Assembly: GCA_903872565.1 (NCBI GenBank)
Contig: CAIQLG010000123.1
Location: forward strand, 1-50,745
Reading direction: 5' to 3'
DNA: 50,745 bases
From: an uncultured Lentisphaerota bacterium
GTDB lineage: Bacteria > Verrucomicrobiota > Lentisphaeria > Victivallales > GWF2-50-93
Below the pieces are notes generated by a model that was not told the DNA's origin, made no database searches, and saw only the letters and a list, made by a program, of their open reading frames with translations. Positions 18,101 through 26,286 of the stretch are shown in pieces. Position numbers and translations under genes: made by a program. Numbering within the stretch: position 1 is the first letter of the stretch; the number at the start of each line of letters is the position of its first letter.

Positions 18101-18207
18101 TTCCCGAGGCCGACCTCATCGGCTACCAAGAATCGACCCTGTTTGCGGTTAAAAGCCCTGAGTGCCGCTTCCACTGTCGCCGACTGAAATGGTCTTGGAT
18201 CAGCCAT
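15187..18207 (-). CDS. SNF2/DEAD-like superfamily 2 helicase of a three-gene defence operon
   Basis: A 1006-residue ATP-dependent helicase or translocase. Motif I (VADEVGLGKT) is at about 28-37, motif II is DEFQ at 238-241, SATP (motif III) near 280, and motif VI reads QREGRIQRFGGH near 875. The DEGLGKT-like motif and QxxGRxxR form fit SNF2-type enzymes that track along duplex DNA. It is last in a leftward operon, overlapping the phospholipase-D-fold gene by 8 bases, with AGGAG before its ATG. The likely role is recognising or remodelling invading DNA for the nuclease encoded upstream. A long middle section (residues ~300-800) has no motif I recognise. Confidence 0.8.
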   Translation of the reverse strand: MADPRPFQSATVEAALRAFNRKQGRFLVADEVGLGKTVVAQQIILKMIEEKRGELVVFYVCNNLSIAAQNRRKLLEILPEEERASAHCSVDRLTLVPVTAPPTHRKLHLYTLTPETSIPIRKGRRRDGRQEERALIHCLVKRLWRDLLRGRRRNLFQRGAKTYWSSVVKAQRKRVQDNPALLRAFNVSVRTEFGIERGQHLPLRLEAINEPLELIAHMRNALAACAIEGLSPDLIIFDEFQNFRDLLSSDIEDAARRVIERLRGEGYSEKTALLMLSATPYELYTRNRDVSDGEPHHSQFFKLVEFLYGGGAVAKTKCSRCQDLFAELQTSIRRKDLNVATTADLRTQIQDILQPIMSRTERASHEDGWSEHSISHKSAPLSESDIRVYCHLAESLIGCHAGSAVPYWTSIPLPAQTMGSRYKAWMEAKKDTDKTELPQLTKEMRDAFICLDEIPHPKIRALLDLLGSEILLLPWLQPSLPWWPLKGSWCRSADQQSKILIFSRFRAVPQAIASLVSYMAESRLFFKKGIPYEDLINKRLLQPGPGRHALLGYFHPSPWLISKTDPLKARERIPSRIHRTIRSQLFGALKELGIEVNPRLRRHHSMWTLIAQIENKAGLWKGVKRAWSQIHDEIRRGTEDQGLGKLLNDWDEQALMEITEISGRELSTLTEYAFCAPGVVIGRALRRHWPGSADCDNLYHTIMASWQGLRNYLDNPIFATEMGGGEESYPKAILEAVRDGNLEAVLDEQIWLLRTLYSLSGHELAKALQDGLQLRSGIFRLHELTGSWRRTFSLRCHVAMPFTGVHAATVEGMETTDKPLRTDEIRRAFNAPFWPYVLATTSVGQEGLDFHTWCSNLVHWDLSHNPVDLEQREGRIQRFGGHSIRKQIAGQLGADVWTQATHGESPWQRLSELAEQRMSDESGLCPWWVCKGAEVKRYVFDVPSSEQRYWLELMKEQRMLYRLVLGQPDQEDLLHLLSSVAIERTNLRDITLELSAYFSEKRTKSK

Positions 18208-20002
18208 GCCGTCTGCTCCTAATAAGTTCTCGCCTTACGACTTCCCACATATCATTGAACTCCAGAAGGACAACGAGATCCTCAGCGGTTGCATCGTTCC
18301 CCTGGTGTTCATCCAAATACTTCACATATGCCTTGAGTCTTCGGTCGATATCGCGGAGGGAATCCGGATTCCGTGACCATGCTCGAAGCACTTCTTCCAG
18401 AGAAGGAGCCCACCAGGGTGCTGAAGCATAGGATGGAATACCTTGTCTTGGCTTAGATTCCGAAGTCTCTGCCCAGTCGCCTCCACCTTCGTCCGTGAAC
18501 CCGGAATCTAGAAGTGATCGTATCCATTCTAGAAATACGCGAGGTGTGAGAAAATGTGCCAAGGCCCTCTGGTCACGTTCCGGTGAAATATTGACATCGC
18601 ATTCCGCCTGCTCGACCCAGACGGACTGTATGTCTTCAATGCTCAGGCGAACAGCTACAAGTTGGGTAAATTGGTGTGGGGCAATTGGTGGAAGTCTGAG
18701 CATCTTCACTTCGGATTCACATACGACCATATCAGATGTGATTAGTCCAATTTCTAGTTTGATACCCGGAATGTCTGGCTTGAAAGGTACTGGATTTGTA
18801 AGAATCGGAACATTCTCAAGACACTCCAGCTTCGCCATCCAGGAGGCGGTGATAGCTTTCCGTGCATCCTCTATGAGATCTTCACGTTCATCACATGGTT
18901 CTATTGCAACCTCGTCGGGTTTTAGAATAGACCCATTCTCGACGAATTCACGCAGATGGCTATAGAACTTTTCATCAACATCCATTTCGGCTATTGCTTC
19001 TGTGTTGGCACCTCCCCACCCCCTTACGGTTGCATTAGCACTTCCAAACCATATCTTGGCTGAGCCGCTCATCTTTGCACAGATTAGTTTGGCGTGAAGT
19101 CCCCTAAGGAATGTCTCCGCTTCATCCGGTTTCGCCGTGTCTTCGTCATTACCCTCATCTTCAGGATCTGGCGCATCCATAAACAAGAGTTGCTCAAAGC
19201 CTGACGTAGGTTTCTGTTTTTGATCAAGCAGCTTAGCCAATTCAGCATGGCTCGATAAAAGCACCCTTTTCACTCCAGGCCTGCCCCACTTGCCAAGCTG
19301 TTGGATTGTGCTGCCGTCGATGAATGGACTGATAACTAGTAGTTCCTCAATGTCCTCAGGAGGCGTCGGCAGTCCAGCAATGCGACCATCATGCCGAAAC
19401 TCAGCATAATGAACGGCGATGCCTTCTGGAGAAAACCATGTAAGATCTGCCAATTCACGGCGCACCACAACCGGAGTCAGCACCGTGAGCCTTGAAAGCT
19501 CTGTCAAAATTTCTCCCAAGTCCGCAATTCCAGAAACATTGGTGCCATTCTTACCGGACTGGCCGATAAGCAAAACTCCAATATCCCAGGAACAATCCCT
19601 GGTTAGATTCCGGCTCCCAATCCAAAACCTCCATTGAATAAGCTTCTGTTCAGAGTGTGTATACCTAATCAACGACACCTTTGGGTGCCAGGAACTGACC
19701 TTCTCGTCCTTCCTTATGTTGCGTATGAAACGGTCCATGATCCCCAAAACCGCAGGCTTTGTCCTGGGCATTGTCATGCGTCCGGCCTGCACGAGAAATT
19801 TAACTCGATTGCGGAGTCTCTCGTGGGCGGAGGCAAAATCTACTTTGCTCCCGGAACCCCGCTCATCATCCAATCCGGCCAATGCGAGCATTGTGGCAAC
19901 GAGCACAACTAGATCGCTGGAGTAACTTGTCACGAGCGCCATATCGACCTCCCATCCAGCGTCGGGTCTGATGGCGTCGAGGTAGGAGAAGTTTTTTATC
20001 AT
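18200..20002 (-). CDS. Phospholipase-D-fold (HKD) nuclease-like protein
   Basis: A 600-residue protein with two HKD half-sites: HPK at about 106-108 with GSRNLTRD following at 129, and HAK at 303-305 with GSANATVRGWG at 320. Two half-sites form one active site in this superfamily, which includes metal-independent nucleases and restriction enzymes such as BfiI. There is no signal peptide, so DNA rather than lipid is the probable substrate. Its start overlaps the DUF6361-like gene stop (ATGA) and its end overlaps the helicase start, so the three are coupled. Helicase plus PLD protein is a recurring pairing in defence islands. Confidence 0.77.
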   Translation of the reverse strand: MIKNFSYLDAIRPDAGWEVDMALVTSYSSDLVVLVATMLALAGLDDERGSGSKVDFASAHERLRNRVKFLVQAGRMTMPRTKPAVLGIMDRFIRNIRKDEKVSSWHPKVSLIRYTHSEQKLIQWRFWIGSRNLTRDCSWDIGVLLIGQSGKNGTNVSGIADLGEILTELSRLTVLTPVVVRRELADLTWFSPEGIAVHYAEFRHDGRIAGLPTPPEDIEELLVISPFIDGSTIQQLGKWGRPGVKRVLLSSHAELAKLLDQKQKPTSGFEQLLFMDAPDPEDEGNDEDTAKPDEAETFLRGLHAKLICAKMSGSAKIWFGSANATVRGWGGANTEAIAEMDVDEKFYSHLREFVENGSILKPDEVAIEPCDEREDLIEDARKAITASWMAKLECLENVPILTNPVPFKPDIPGIKLEIGLITSDMVVCESEVKMLRLPPIAPHQFTQLVAVRLSIEDIQSVWVEQAECDVNISPERDQRALAHFLTPRVFLEWIRSLLDSGFTDEGGGDWAETSESKPRQGIPSYASAPWWAPSLEEVLRAWSRNPDSLRDIDRRLKAYVKYLDEHQGNDATAEDLVVLLEFNDMWEVVRRELIRSRRHG

Positions 20003-21213
20003 GTTTCACCTTTAAGATCACGCAGCAATCTGAGTACTTTGGGCCATCGATAGTGGATGGCACTAGCATAGGATTGATCATTTGGACGCCATTCGGTTCG
20101 ACGTTCTTTTCCCGACAGCCTTCTGCTCAACCTCGCTCGGCGGCCTTTGCGTTTCTCCTCAGCCTTCGCGTAGACATCCCATAGGACCATGAGATCTCTC
20201 GGATTTGCCAGCCAGGATAGAGTTTGGTTCAAAACATCATTCAGGTAGGGAGGCAGATCCGGGAGGTCCAAGTTAAGCTCAGCCAGGTTTAGCGCTTGCG
20301 CTTCGTCCCTCGACCTTACCAAGACCTCCGCAAGATAACTTCTGTGAATGTCTTCTGTTGGGATACCGTCTTCAACTTCTCTTAGAGTTTCTACGAGAGC
20401 CGCATAAACTGCACGCCCTACATCTGACAATGCAGCAGCCATTCGTGCCCGTTGGAGCGCAGCTCGGTCTGCCGGGTCTGCATATTGTGTTACTGCTTTA
20501 TTCCATGGATACTGAGACTTCTCCGTTCCTAGTTCGTTAACATGCTCGGCCAGAAGTGACAAGAGGGATGGTTCATTCGCGTCTGAATGCTTCATTACTC
20601 CAAGCAGCTGATTCCTCATAAACATGCGTTCCTCGGGTGGCATTAAAAATGAAATTACATCATTTGGATTACTCCACTCGTTTGGTGCTTTAGGAACTCG
20701 GATAAAAAAGTCAGGAAGATCCTCTAGAGGGCTTCCATCGTCATCAAAAAGATTAACAATGGCATACCGCCTAGCCATAGCCGAGTGAAGCTGAGCCTTT
20801 GCCAGACACGTCCCGTCCGGGCGTCGTTTCAGGATACCCCATGTACCGAGAGCAGTCCAATACACAGAAGTCGGCGGCTGATCAGTCGGTTCTGGATAGC
20901 TGCGCCCGCCAATAGCCCCATCTAGATTACGAAGTCGTCCCGCTAGTTTCGTCTCAGCATTCAATACCTTTTGCCCAAGGTCTTTTCGTTCGCCATGTCT
21001 TAGGATATCTTGATACATCCAAGGGATGAACAGTAGGTAGCGCAAACGGGTATGACGAACAGAAGTCCCTGGAAAAAACCGATTAGCATAACCACTGTGT
21101 ATTAGGAGGAATCCTATTTCATCACGAACACTCATTACGTCTTCGCGCAACTGCATTTCAGCACGGCTCAACGCATCCCGTGACAACAGAACCCATCCCA
21201 CTTGAGGCATCAT
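19999..21213 (-). CDS. DUF6361-like protein, first gene of the helicase/PLD operon
   Basis: About 404 residues, soluble, no catalytic motif visible. The N-terminus (VGWVLLSRDALSRAEMQL) and the stretch YANRFFPGTSVRHTRLRYLLFIPWMYQDI resemble the DUF6361 family from memory. I chose the ATG at 21213 because GGGAG lies 7 bases upstream; the open frame begins 6 bases earlier at a TTG. The C-terminal ~40 residues are strongly basic (KAEEKRKGRRARLSRRL), suggesting nucleic-acid contact. It overlaps the PLD gene by ATGA. As the first gene it may be the sensor or DNA-recognition part of the system. Confidence 0.7.
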   Translation of the reverse strand: MMPQVGWVLLSRDALSRAEMQLREDVMSVRDEIGFLLIHSGYANRFFPGTSVRHTRLRYLLFIPWMYQDILRHGERKDLGQKVLNAETKLAGRLRNLDGAIGGRSYPEPTDQPPTSVYWTALGTWGILKRRPDGTCLAKAQLHSAMARRYAIVNLFDDDGSPLEDLPDFFIRVPKAPNEWSNPNDVISFLMPPEERMFMRNQLLGVMKHSDANEPSLLSLLAEHVNELGTEKSQYPWNKAVTQYADPADRAALQRARMAAALSDVGRAVYAALVETLREVEDGIPTEDIHRSYLAEVLVRSRDEAQALNLAELNLDLPDLPPYLNDVLNQTLSWLANPRDLMVLWDVYAKAEEKRKGRRARLSRRLSGKERRTEWRPNDQSYASAIHYRWPKVLRLLRDLKGET

Positions 21214-21351
21214 CCACAAACTCCCGGGCTATCGATAGGAATTTTTATTTTCACAATACTGAAGAATAATCCTAATGCAACCGGATTTCAACAGGGCAAA
21301 ACACGAAAACCCTGATAATACCCGTGGAAAAACTGTACTTCCCATAATGCC

Positions 21352-21391
21352 TAAAAAAGGACCAGCCATTACAGCCAGCCCTTCCCCCCAA
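21352..21391. repeat. Right copy of the ~40-bp imperfect direct repeat
   Basis: Same orientation as 4453-4492. It begins TAAAAAAGG, contains CCATTACAGCCAGCC (21366-21380) and ends CCCCAAC. On the minus strand it starts right after the stop codon of the open stretch at 21392-21559. The two copies bracket 16.9 kb of defence genes. Confidence 0.6.
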
Positions 21392-21559
21392 CTACGCCAG
21401 GTCGAACATCTTCGCCAATCTTTGATAACATTGATTGTCAACCCTTACCACTGAATAATTCTTGGCAATTGAATTTCCCCGCTCCTGCATTATCTTTAAC
21501 GCGTATTCATCAATGAAAGGATGGGCGAAACAGGTGATAATTCCATGGGAATGATATTG
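21392..21559 (-). pseudogene. Open 55-codon stretch after an amber stop; gene remnant or readthrough extension
   Basis: Directly after the TAG (21562-21560) of the 219-residue gene, the same frame stays open for 55 codons to a second TAG at 21394-21392. The peptide looks protein-like (ITCFAHPFIDEYALK, then SVVRVDNQCYQRLAKMFDLA) and has no good start of its own. It may be the tail of another gene cut by insertion, or an extension lost through a nonsense change or reached by readthrough. The upstream protein already ends in a metal-binding Cys motif that looks like a natural C-terminus, which favours an unrelated remnant. Confidence 0.4.
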
Positions 21560-22219
21560 CTAACAGCACCTGCGTTTGGCCTTAGCTTTTCCGCAACATC
21601 CGCACTTGCGTCTTCCGTACTGGCGCTTATATTCCTGAATACGTTTTCCCCGCGTGCAGGGGTGATTTAAGAGGAAATACTCCTTCTGCTCCTCTGATAA
21701 TGGTAGCGCGTCAAGATATGTGAGGAACTTCTGGCGACGAGGTGCATTCTTGTATTCCTTGTTGAACTTGCGTTCGAGCTCTATAGCAATTTCATCGGGC
21801 AGCGACGAGGCTTTGCTGCGGAATTTACTGCCAAGCTTGCATGTCCACTTACTGCTTTTGCCTCTCTTGATATATGCCTTCAGTTTTGGGAAGTCGCTGT
21901 TCCCTTGCACATCCACCAGCAACGGTGCATCTTCGTATCTGAATGGCCATACGGTGGATTTCCAACGGATTTCCAACCTCACGGATTTCTTATGCACTTT
22001 GACTGGTGGCGTCAGCAATACAAGCCGCGTGCCGTTCGGTCCGCCCTGTGCAAACGCCAGTCTTGCGCCTTCAGGAACGTGTTCCTTGCCAGGGTGCAGC
22101 AAATTCTTCTCGTGGCAGCCCGTGCAGCCAAAGCTCCCCACCTCCCAATACGGGTCTTCACGCCGATCATCCTTGCCCCTCGGCTTCCGCAGGCAGACAA
22201 TGAATACCGGATTTTTCAT
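21560..22219 (-). CDS. Cys-rich protein of a putative nucleotide-modification operon
   Basis: A 219-residue protein. I place the start at 22219 (GAGG upstream, 1 base after the preceding stop) rather than the longer frame from 22237. An N-terminal GCTGCH motif lies near residue 30, and the C-terminus CGCCGKAKAKRRCC resembles a SEC-C-type zinc-binding tail. The centre is basic and Trp-rich (RWKSTVWPFRYED). I do not recognise a catalytic domain. It is the last gene of three tightly packed leftward genes, whose middle member is Nmad3-like, so it may belong to a DNA base modification pathway; that is inference. Confidence 0.6.
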   Translation of the reverse strand: MKNPVFIVCLRKPRGKDDRREDPYWEVGSFGCTGCHEKNLLHPGKEHVPEGARLAFAQGGPNGTRLVLLTPPVKVHKKSVRLEIRWKSTVWPFRYEDAPLLVDVQGNSDFPKLKAYIKRGKSSKWTCKLGSKFRSKASSLPDEIAIELERKFNKEYKNAPRRQKFLTYLDALPLSEEQKEYFLLNHPCTRGKRIQEYKRQYGRRKCGCCGKAKAKRRCC

Positions 22220-22220
22220 T

Positions 22221-22931
22221 CTAGTTATTCCTCTCAATCAGCTTGGGGTTCTGTCTTATAAACCACGAATAGAACCGGTCAGCATCCTTCAGTTCCGGCA
22301 GTCGAGCGCTCCTCTGCAAATAGCCGTCCTTCACAGTCGAACCTCCCCATTTTTCCAGAAGATCCCGCCGCACCCTATACGCCAAGTCGCGAAACTCCCC
22401 TATGGGCAGACATTTTTCTAGTCGTCCTGAAACACCCGTATGGGCGCGAACCACGATGTCTTCAGCATCAGCCTCCAATACCCGGCGTGTATGAGCGTTG
22501 ATGTCGGACTGGCTTGCAGGAACCCGGACTGCCGGCAGAATTTTTTCGATCACGTAAAGGCCGATGATGGCATACACCAGGTGTCTGGAATCTCTTACAT
22601 CCTTCAGTCCCGCGTAGAACACCAGCAGATCGTCCGGCCCAACCTTGCCTGCAATTTGTTTTGCACGCTGCCCATGGTCGCCGTAGGTCAGGTGGTCAAA
22701 GTCAGGATCAAGATGCATGTGCTGCCACGCCAGCAGGGGTGGCAGTTTCCAATCAAAGTCGCCCAGTGCCTTCGCCACCATGAGAAAAGGCTTCTCCATG
22801 CCTTCCAGCAGCGGTTCAGTCTCTGGAATAGCCACGTACACGAACTTCCCAGTTCGGGCATCCACAGGTCCGTTCCAGTGTCCGCCTCCTGAACTCTGAT
22901 CCGCTCCCACTCGCACCAGCAGCCCTTTCAT
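22221..22931 (-). CDS. Nmad3-like (nucleotide modification associated domain 3) protein
   Basis: A 236-residue protein beginning MKGLLVRVGADQSSGGGHWNGPVD, which resembles the N-terminus of the Nmad3 family, proposed by comparative genomics to act in modified-base synthesis in phages and mobile DNA. Further conserved-looking blocks are HLDPDFDHLTYGD and DDLLVFYAGLKD. The start at 22931 is fixed by an ATGA overlap with the upstream stop; the longer frame from 22937 has poor spacing. The next gene starts 1 base after its stop. The biochemical activity of the family is not established to my knowledge. Confidence 0.6.
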   Translation of the reverse strand: MKGLLVRVGADQSSGGGHWNGPVDARTGKFVYVAIPETEPLLEGMEKPFLMVAKALGDFDWKLPPLLAWQHMHLDPDFDHLTYGDHGQRAKQIAGKVGPDDLLVFYAGLKDVRDSRHLVYAIIGLYVIEKILPAVRVPASQSDINAHTRRVLEADAEDIVVRAHTGVSGRLEKCLPIGEFRDLAYRVRRDLLEKWGGSTVKDGYLQRSARLPELKDADRFYSWFIRQNPKLIERNN

Positions 22932-23551
22932 ACCCATCCCTTAGTGTATTTCGCATAGTTATATTCGTCGATCACCTTCAGCATCGTGCTGCCTTTCGGC
23001 ACGCGGATTCCGGTGCTGAGTTCCTCGGCCATTTCCCTGGAGATATCCATGAACTGGAGATATTTGCCGTCGGGGTCGACGGAATAATGGCACTGGTAGC
23101 CTCTTGCGATCTTATCGTCCCAGAGAGGAAAGAATCCTGGCGCAAGAAGATGCAGCGCCTTGGCGACAGAGACCGGACTCTGCCTTCCCTTTAAATCCCC
23201 ATCCACGATCTTAAGACCATCAAGGAATGCCGCGAAAAGACATCTTATGGCCTCTTTGTCCTTGTCTGAAAAGTCCAAAATATCACGTTTTCTGAAGTTC
23301 GAAAGGATGACCAGATTCCCCCTTATGACATTCTCAAGTTCATAAAAATCGAACAGTCCATATCTGTAGAATGCGTTGTTCCATACTAGGAGAAGAACTC
23401 CGAGAGCATCAGCCATGTCGGCAGGCTTGCCCCATGAATGGTCCACGAGAAAAGTAGAGACCTTGTAAATGGCATCGCGTTTTTCGTGCGCCCGGAATGC
23501 GTCGGAACCCGCCTGAATAGTCTCCGGATCGACTTTGTATTTTGTTTGCAT
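22928..23551 (-). CDS. Hypothetical helical protein, first gene of the Nmad3-like operon
   Basis: A 207-residue soluble, mainly helical protein. A notable block is SVAKALHLLAPGFFPLWDDKIARGY around 135-160, a pattern I associate with uncharacterised helix-hairpin-helix-like proteins near DNA modification genes, but I cannot name the family. It overlaps the Nmad3-like gene by ATGA, so the two are co-translated. The upstream 120 bases (23552-23672) separate it from the metalloprotease gene in the same direction and contain no obvious terminator. Confidence 0.6.
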   Translation of the reverse strand: MQTKYKVDPETIQAGSDAFRAHEKRDAIYKVSTFLVDHSWGKPADMADALGVLLLVWNNAFYRYGLFDFYELENVIRGNLVILSNFRKRDILDFSDKDKEAIRCLFAAFLDGLKIVDGDLKGRQSPVSVAKALHLLAPGFFPLWDDKIARGYQCHYSVDPDGKYLQFMDISREMAEELSTGIRVPKGSTMLKVIDEYNYAKYTKGWV

Positions 23552-23672
23552 TACAATAACTCCTTACTCTGGAATTTTACTATCCGGCCTGCCGACATTA
23601 TTGTATGTGACAATGTTACCCTATCAACAAGATAATGATATATGAGATGACATTCAAGTTTGAAACCGCTGT

Positions 23673-26090
23673 CTACGGAAGCAGCTGTTTCAAGGTCTCG
23701 TCGTCGAATCCGAGGCTCTCGGCCTCCTTCCTGTTCGCATTGATGAAATTGAAGAGCCGTTCTCTCGATTCCGGATGCGTGGATTCCTCGAACCTCGGAA
23801 CCTTGTCGACCCAGGATTGTATTATCCACCAGACTATCGAACCGGCTACGAGATAATCGTTGAAGAGGCTTACGGAAACCACCGAGGACGCGAAGAGATC
23901 CGCCTGCCGCTCGTTGTTCCTGGAAACCTGCGGCGCTAAAGGAGGTGTCGTCTTGGTGTGGAAAAGGGCGACGTGCCCGAGCTCGTGCGAGATTATGTTG
24001 AGAAGCATCGCCGCGGTGAACGACTTGCAGCTCTTCAGCGCGATGTCATCCACGGAGTCGAGGTCTATTTTTAATTTGCCTGCGATGTCGGTGAAATCCT
24101 TTTCGGTGAAGAAGCCCTCGTTTGAAACTATTCTGCCGCCTATCTCTCGGATGCCGGTGAGCAGCGTCTTCCTGCCATGATCGAGCGCCAGACACAGGCC
24201 GGCGAGGCTTGCCGCAGTGACAAGTCCCTTGAAAATGATAATGACGGATTTCTTATCGTCGGCTCCGATGGCTATGCCCATCCTTTCGAGATCTCTGGCC
24301 TTTTCCGCCGCAAACGCGTTCACCAGGTTAGACAGCGCCGTCTCGTCGTCATAGATGAATGCCGTCCTGGAAACTCTGTCCATATAGGAGGAATTCTGCT
24401 GTATGTAGGGGGAGTTGAACGCAAATGCCGCGATCTGGGATATCTCGTACCTGCTCATGAGGCATCTGAGATTGGAAGTCTTTTTCCCGAAGAGGAAGTT
24501 CAATGTCTGGTCGGGAACTGGCAGCGAATCCAATGCAAGCATCTTGAAACTGGCCGTCCTGTTCAGCCTGTCGGCTTGTGTGGATGCGGTGACTCCGGTC
24601 ACGGTTCCATCATCGGGGCGGCATATCTCAAGTCCGGTCTCGGGAGGCGGCTTGGTGTCGCCCGCAAGCCAGCACCATTTCCTGCCGTTTGTGACACCTA
24701 TTGAAGATCTGTATCTGCATATGGCCCATCCGTGAGGCGCATCTTTCAGAAATGAGGAAAGCTGTATGGCGCGGTTGAGGACGATGTATGTCTCGGAAAT
24801 GCGGTCGCATCTTCTGATGACCACGGCTCCGACAGCGCCGCCTGCGGAAGTGTCATCCTCCGGAAGAAAGCCTTTCGGGAAAGCCTCCCTTACCGCCCTT
24901 GCGACCATCTTGAAGCATAACTGCGAGCCGCCTCCGAGGGAAACATCGACATTGCTGTTCACAGGCAGTTCCGCCGGGGCATTTCCTATTTTCACCCCTT
25001 CGAGAAATGTCCCATTTGTGGAATTGAGATCCTTCATAGCCGCCCTTCCGTCGTCCACGCTGATTCGGCAGTGCTTGCCGCTTATGCGTTCGTTCCTTCT
25101 CTGAAGCTCCTCCTGGGTCCATTCCGTTCCCGGATCAGGCAGGTTCCGCACCGTTATGTCGCAGTCCTTCCTGCGCCCCAGCACGGCCTCGCCGGAACAG
25201 ACGATTATCTTCATGCCATTCTTGTCGCGCAGGACAATCCTGCCCGTGGCGGCGGGCGGTGGCGGAATTCTGATATGCGAATGTCCGTCCTCCGGTGCCG
25301 AGGACTCGAAAAGATCGAGGGCAGTCCAGAGCAGCGGGGTATTCTTCAGCTTCTCGAGTATCTCATTCGGTGAGGCGGAAGTTTTTTTGAGATTTTCAAG
25401 AAAGGAGATTCTGGGATCGCCTGCCTTTCCCTCCTGGACGATGTTGCCGATATTGATGGTGAGATTCTCGAGGATCTTGTCCTTGCTCTCGCCTCCCGGA
25501 TGGATGTCGATCTGGAACTGCTGGAAATACCAGTGCTCCCTGTCATCGGACAGATAGTTGAAATACATGTCCACCGACTGGTTTATTCCTATGTTCTCTC
25601 CGGGGGTGTAGTTGATGTTCTTCGGGATCTGCCTCCTTATGCTGTTGAAGGGGAACCTTTCCTCCCTGAGACTGTCATTCCCGGGGAATCTGAAAAGCAT
25701 CCTGAAGCTGGACGCCTTTTGCGCGGCATCCGTGAGCGGTGTTATCCTGAACTGGATGGACGATGCGATATTGCTGAAGAAGATCGAGGCACCCTGGTTC
25801 CATTCGATCCTGAAATCACAGCAGTCGGAACAGGGTACGTCTTCGGAAGGTGACACGTTTTCAAGACGTTTCTTCTCCGGCAACATGTCAGGAATGCGGA
25901 TGTCAATCTTCGTCTTCCCCAGCAGGGCGTGGCTCTCGGATTCTTCATGGCTGGTGGCGGGGGAAACCGATAAGGCTCCATTGTCTTCATGGACAGCTCT
26001 ACCGGAATCCACGGCCTTCATTCCGCAGTTGCCGCAGAACTCCTCTCCTGTCAGAATCTCTTCACCACACCTGGAGCATTTCATAGTCAT
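23673..26090 (-). CDS. Zinc ribbon-FHA-zinc metalloprotease fusion
   Basis: An 805-residue protein. An N-terminal zinc ribbon has Cys at 5, 8, 19 and 22. After ~260 residues of unknown beta-rich sequence, an FHA domain spans about 284-396 (LGRRKDCDI, SGKHCRIS, STNGTFLEG), a phosphothreonine-binding module. The C-terminus is an M48-like peptidase: HELGH with H702 and H706, and a downstream NERQAD supplying a probable Glu ligand. Start 26090 has GAGGG upstream; the longer frame to 26162 has none. It diverges from the HTH and kinase genes. FHA next to kinases suggests the protease is recruited to kinase-phosphorylated targets, an inference. Confidence 0.78.
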   Translation of the reverse strand: MTMKCSRCGEEILTGEEFCGNCGMKAVDSGRAVHEDNGALSVSPATSHEESESHALLGKTKIDIRIPDMLPEKKRLENVSPSEDVPCSDCCDFRIEWNQGASIFFSNIASSIQFRITPLTDAAQKASSFRMLFRFPGNDSLREERFPFNSIRRQIPKNINYTPGENIGINQSVDMYFNYLSDDREHWYFQQFQIDIHPGGESKDKILENLTINIGNIVQEGKAGDPRISFLENLKKTSASPNEILEKLKNTPLLWTALDLFESSAPEDGHSHIRIPPPPAATGRIVLRDKNGMKIIVCSGEAVLGRRKDCDITVRNLPDPGTEWTQEELQRRNERISGKHCRISVDDGRAAMKDLNSTNGTFLEGVKIGNAPAELPVNSNVDVSLGGGSQLCFKMVARAVREAFPKGFLPEDDTSAGGAVGAVVIRRCDRISETYIVLNRAIQLSSFLKDAPHGWAICRYRSSIGVTNGRKWCWLAGDTKPPPETGLEICRPDDGTVTGVTASTQADRLNRTASFKMLALDSLPVPDQTLNFLFGKKTSNLRCLMSRYEISQIAAFAFNSPYIQQNSSYMDRVSRTAFIYDDETALSNLVNAFAAEKARDLERMGIAIGADDKKSVIIIFKGLVTAASLAGLCLALDHGRKTLLTGIREIGGRIVSNEGFFTEKDFTDIAGKLKIDLDSVDDIALKSCKSFTAAMLLNIISHELGHVALFHTKTTPPLAPQVSRNNERQADLFASSVVSVSLFNDYLVAGSIVWWIIQSWVDKVPRFEESTHPESRERLFNFINANRKEAESLGFDDETLKQLLP

Positions 26091-26231
26091 TGATCCCTCG
26101 TTGTTACAAACTGAAAATAATACAGATTCGAACAAATAAAAGTGCCTTTTCAAATTAACCATATCGCATAATTAAGATAATTACAAATAACTTAAGATAA
26201 CAAAATATTAAATAAAAAGTAGAAAAAACAT

Positions 26232-26259
26232 TTGACAATGAATTTTATTGTTGTATTAT
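26232..26259 (+). promoter_or_regulatory. Sigma-70-like promoter for the HTH-kinase operon
   Basis: TTGACA (26232-26237), a 16-base spacer and TATTAT (26254-26259), followed by an RBS (GGGGGA) before the ATG at 26287. It lies in an AT-rich divergent intergenic region, 26091-26286. Confidence 0.6.
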
Positions 26260-26286
26260 TATCTTTAAACACAGGGGGATTCATCT

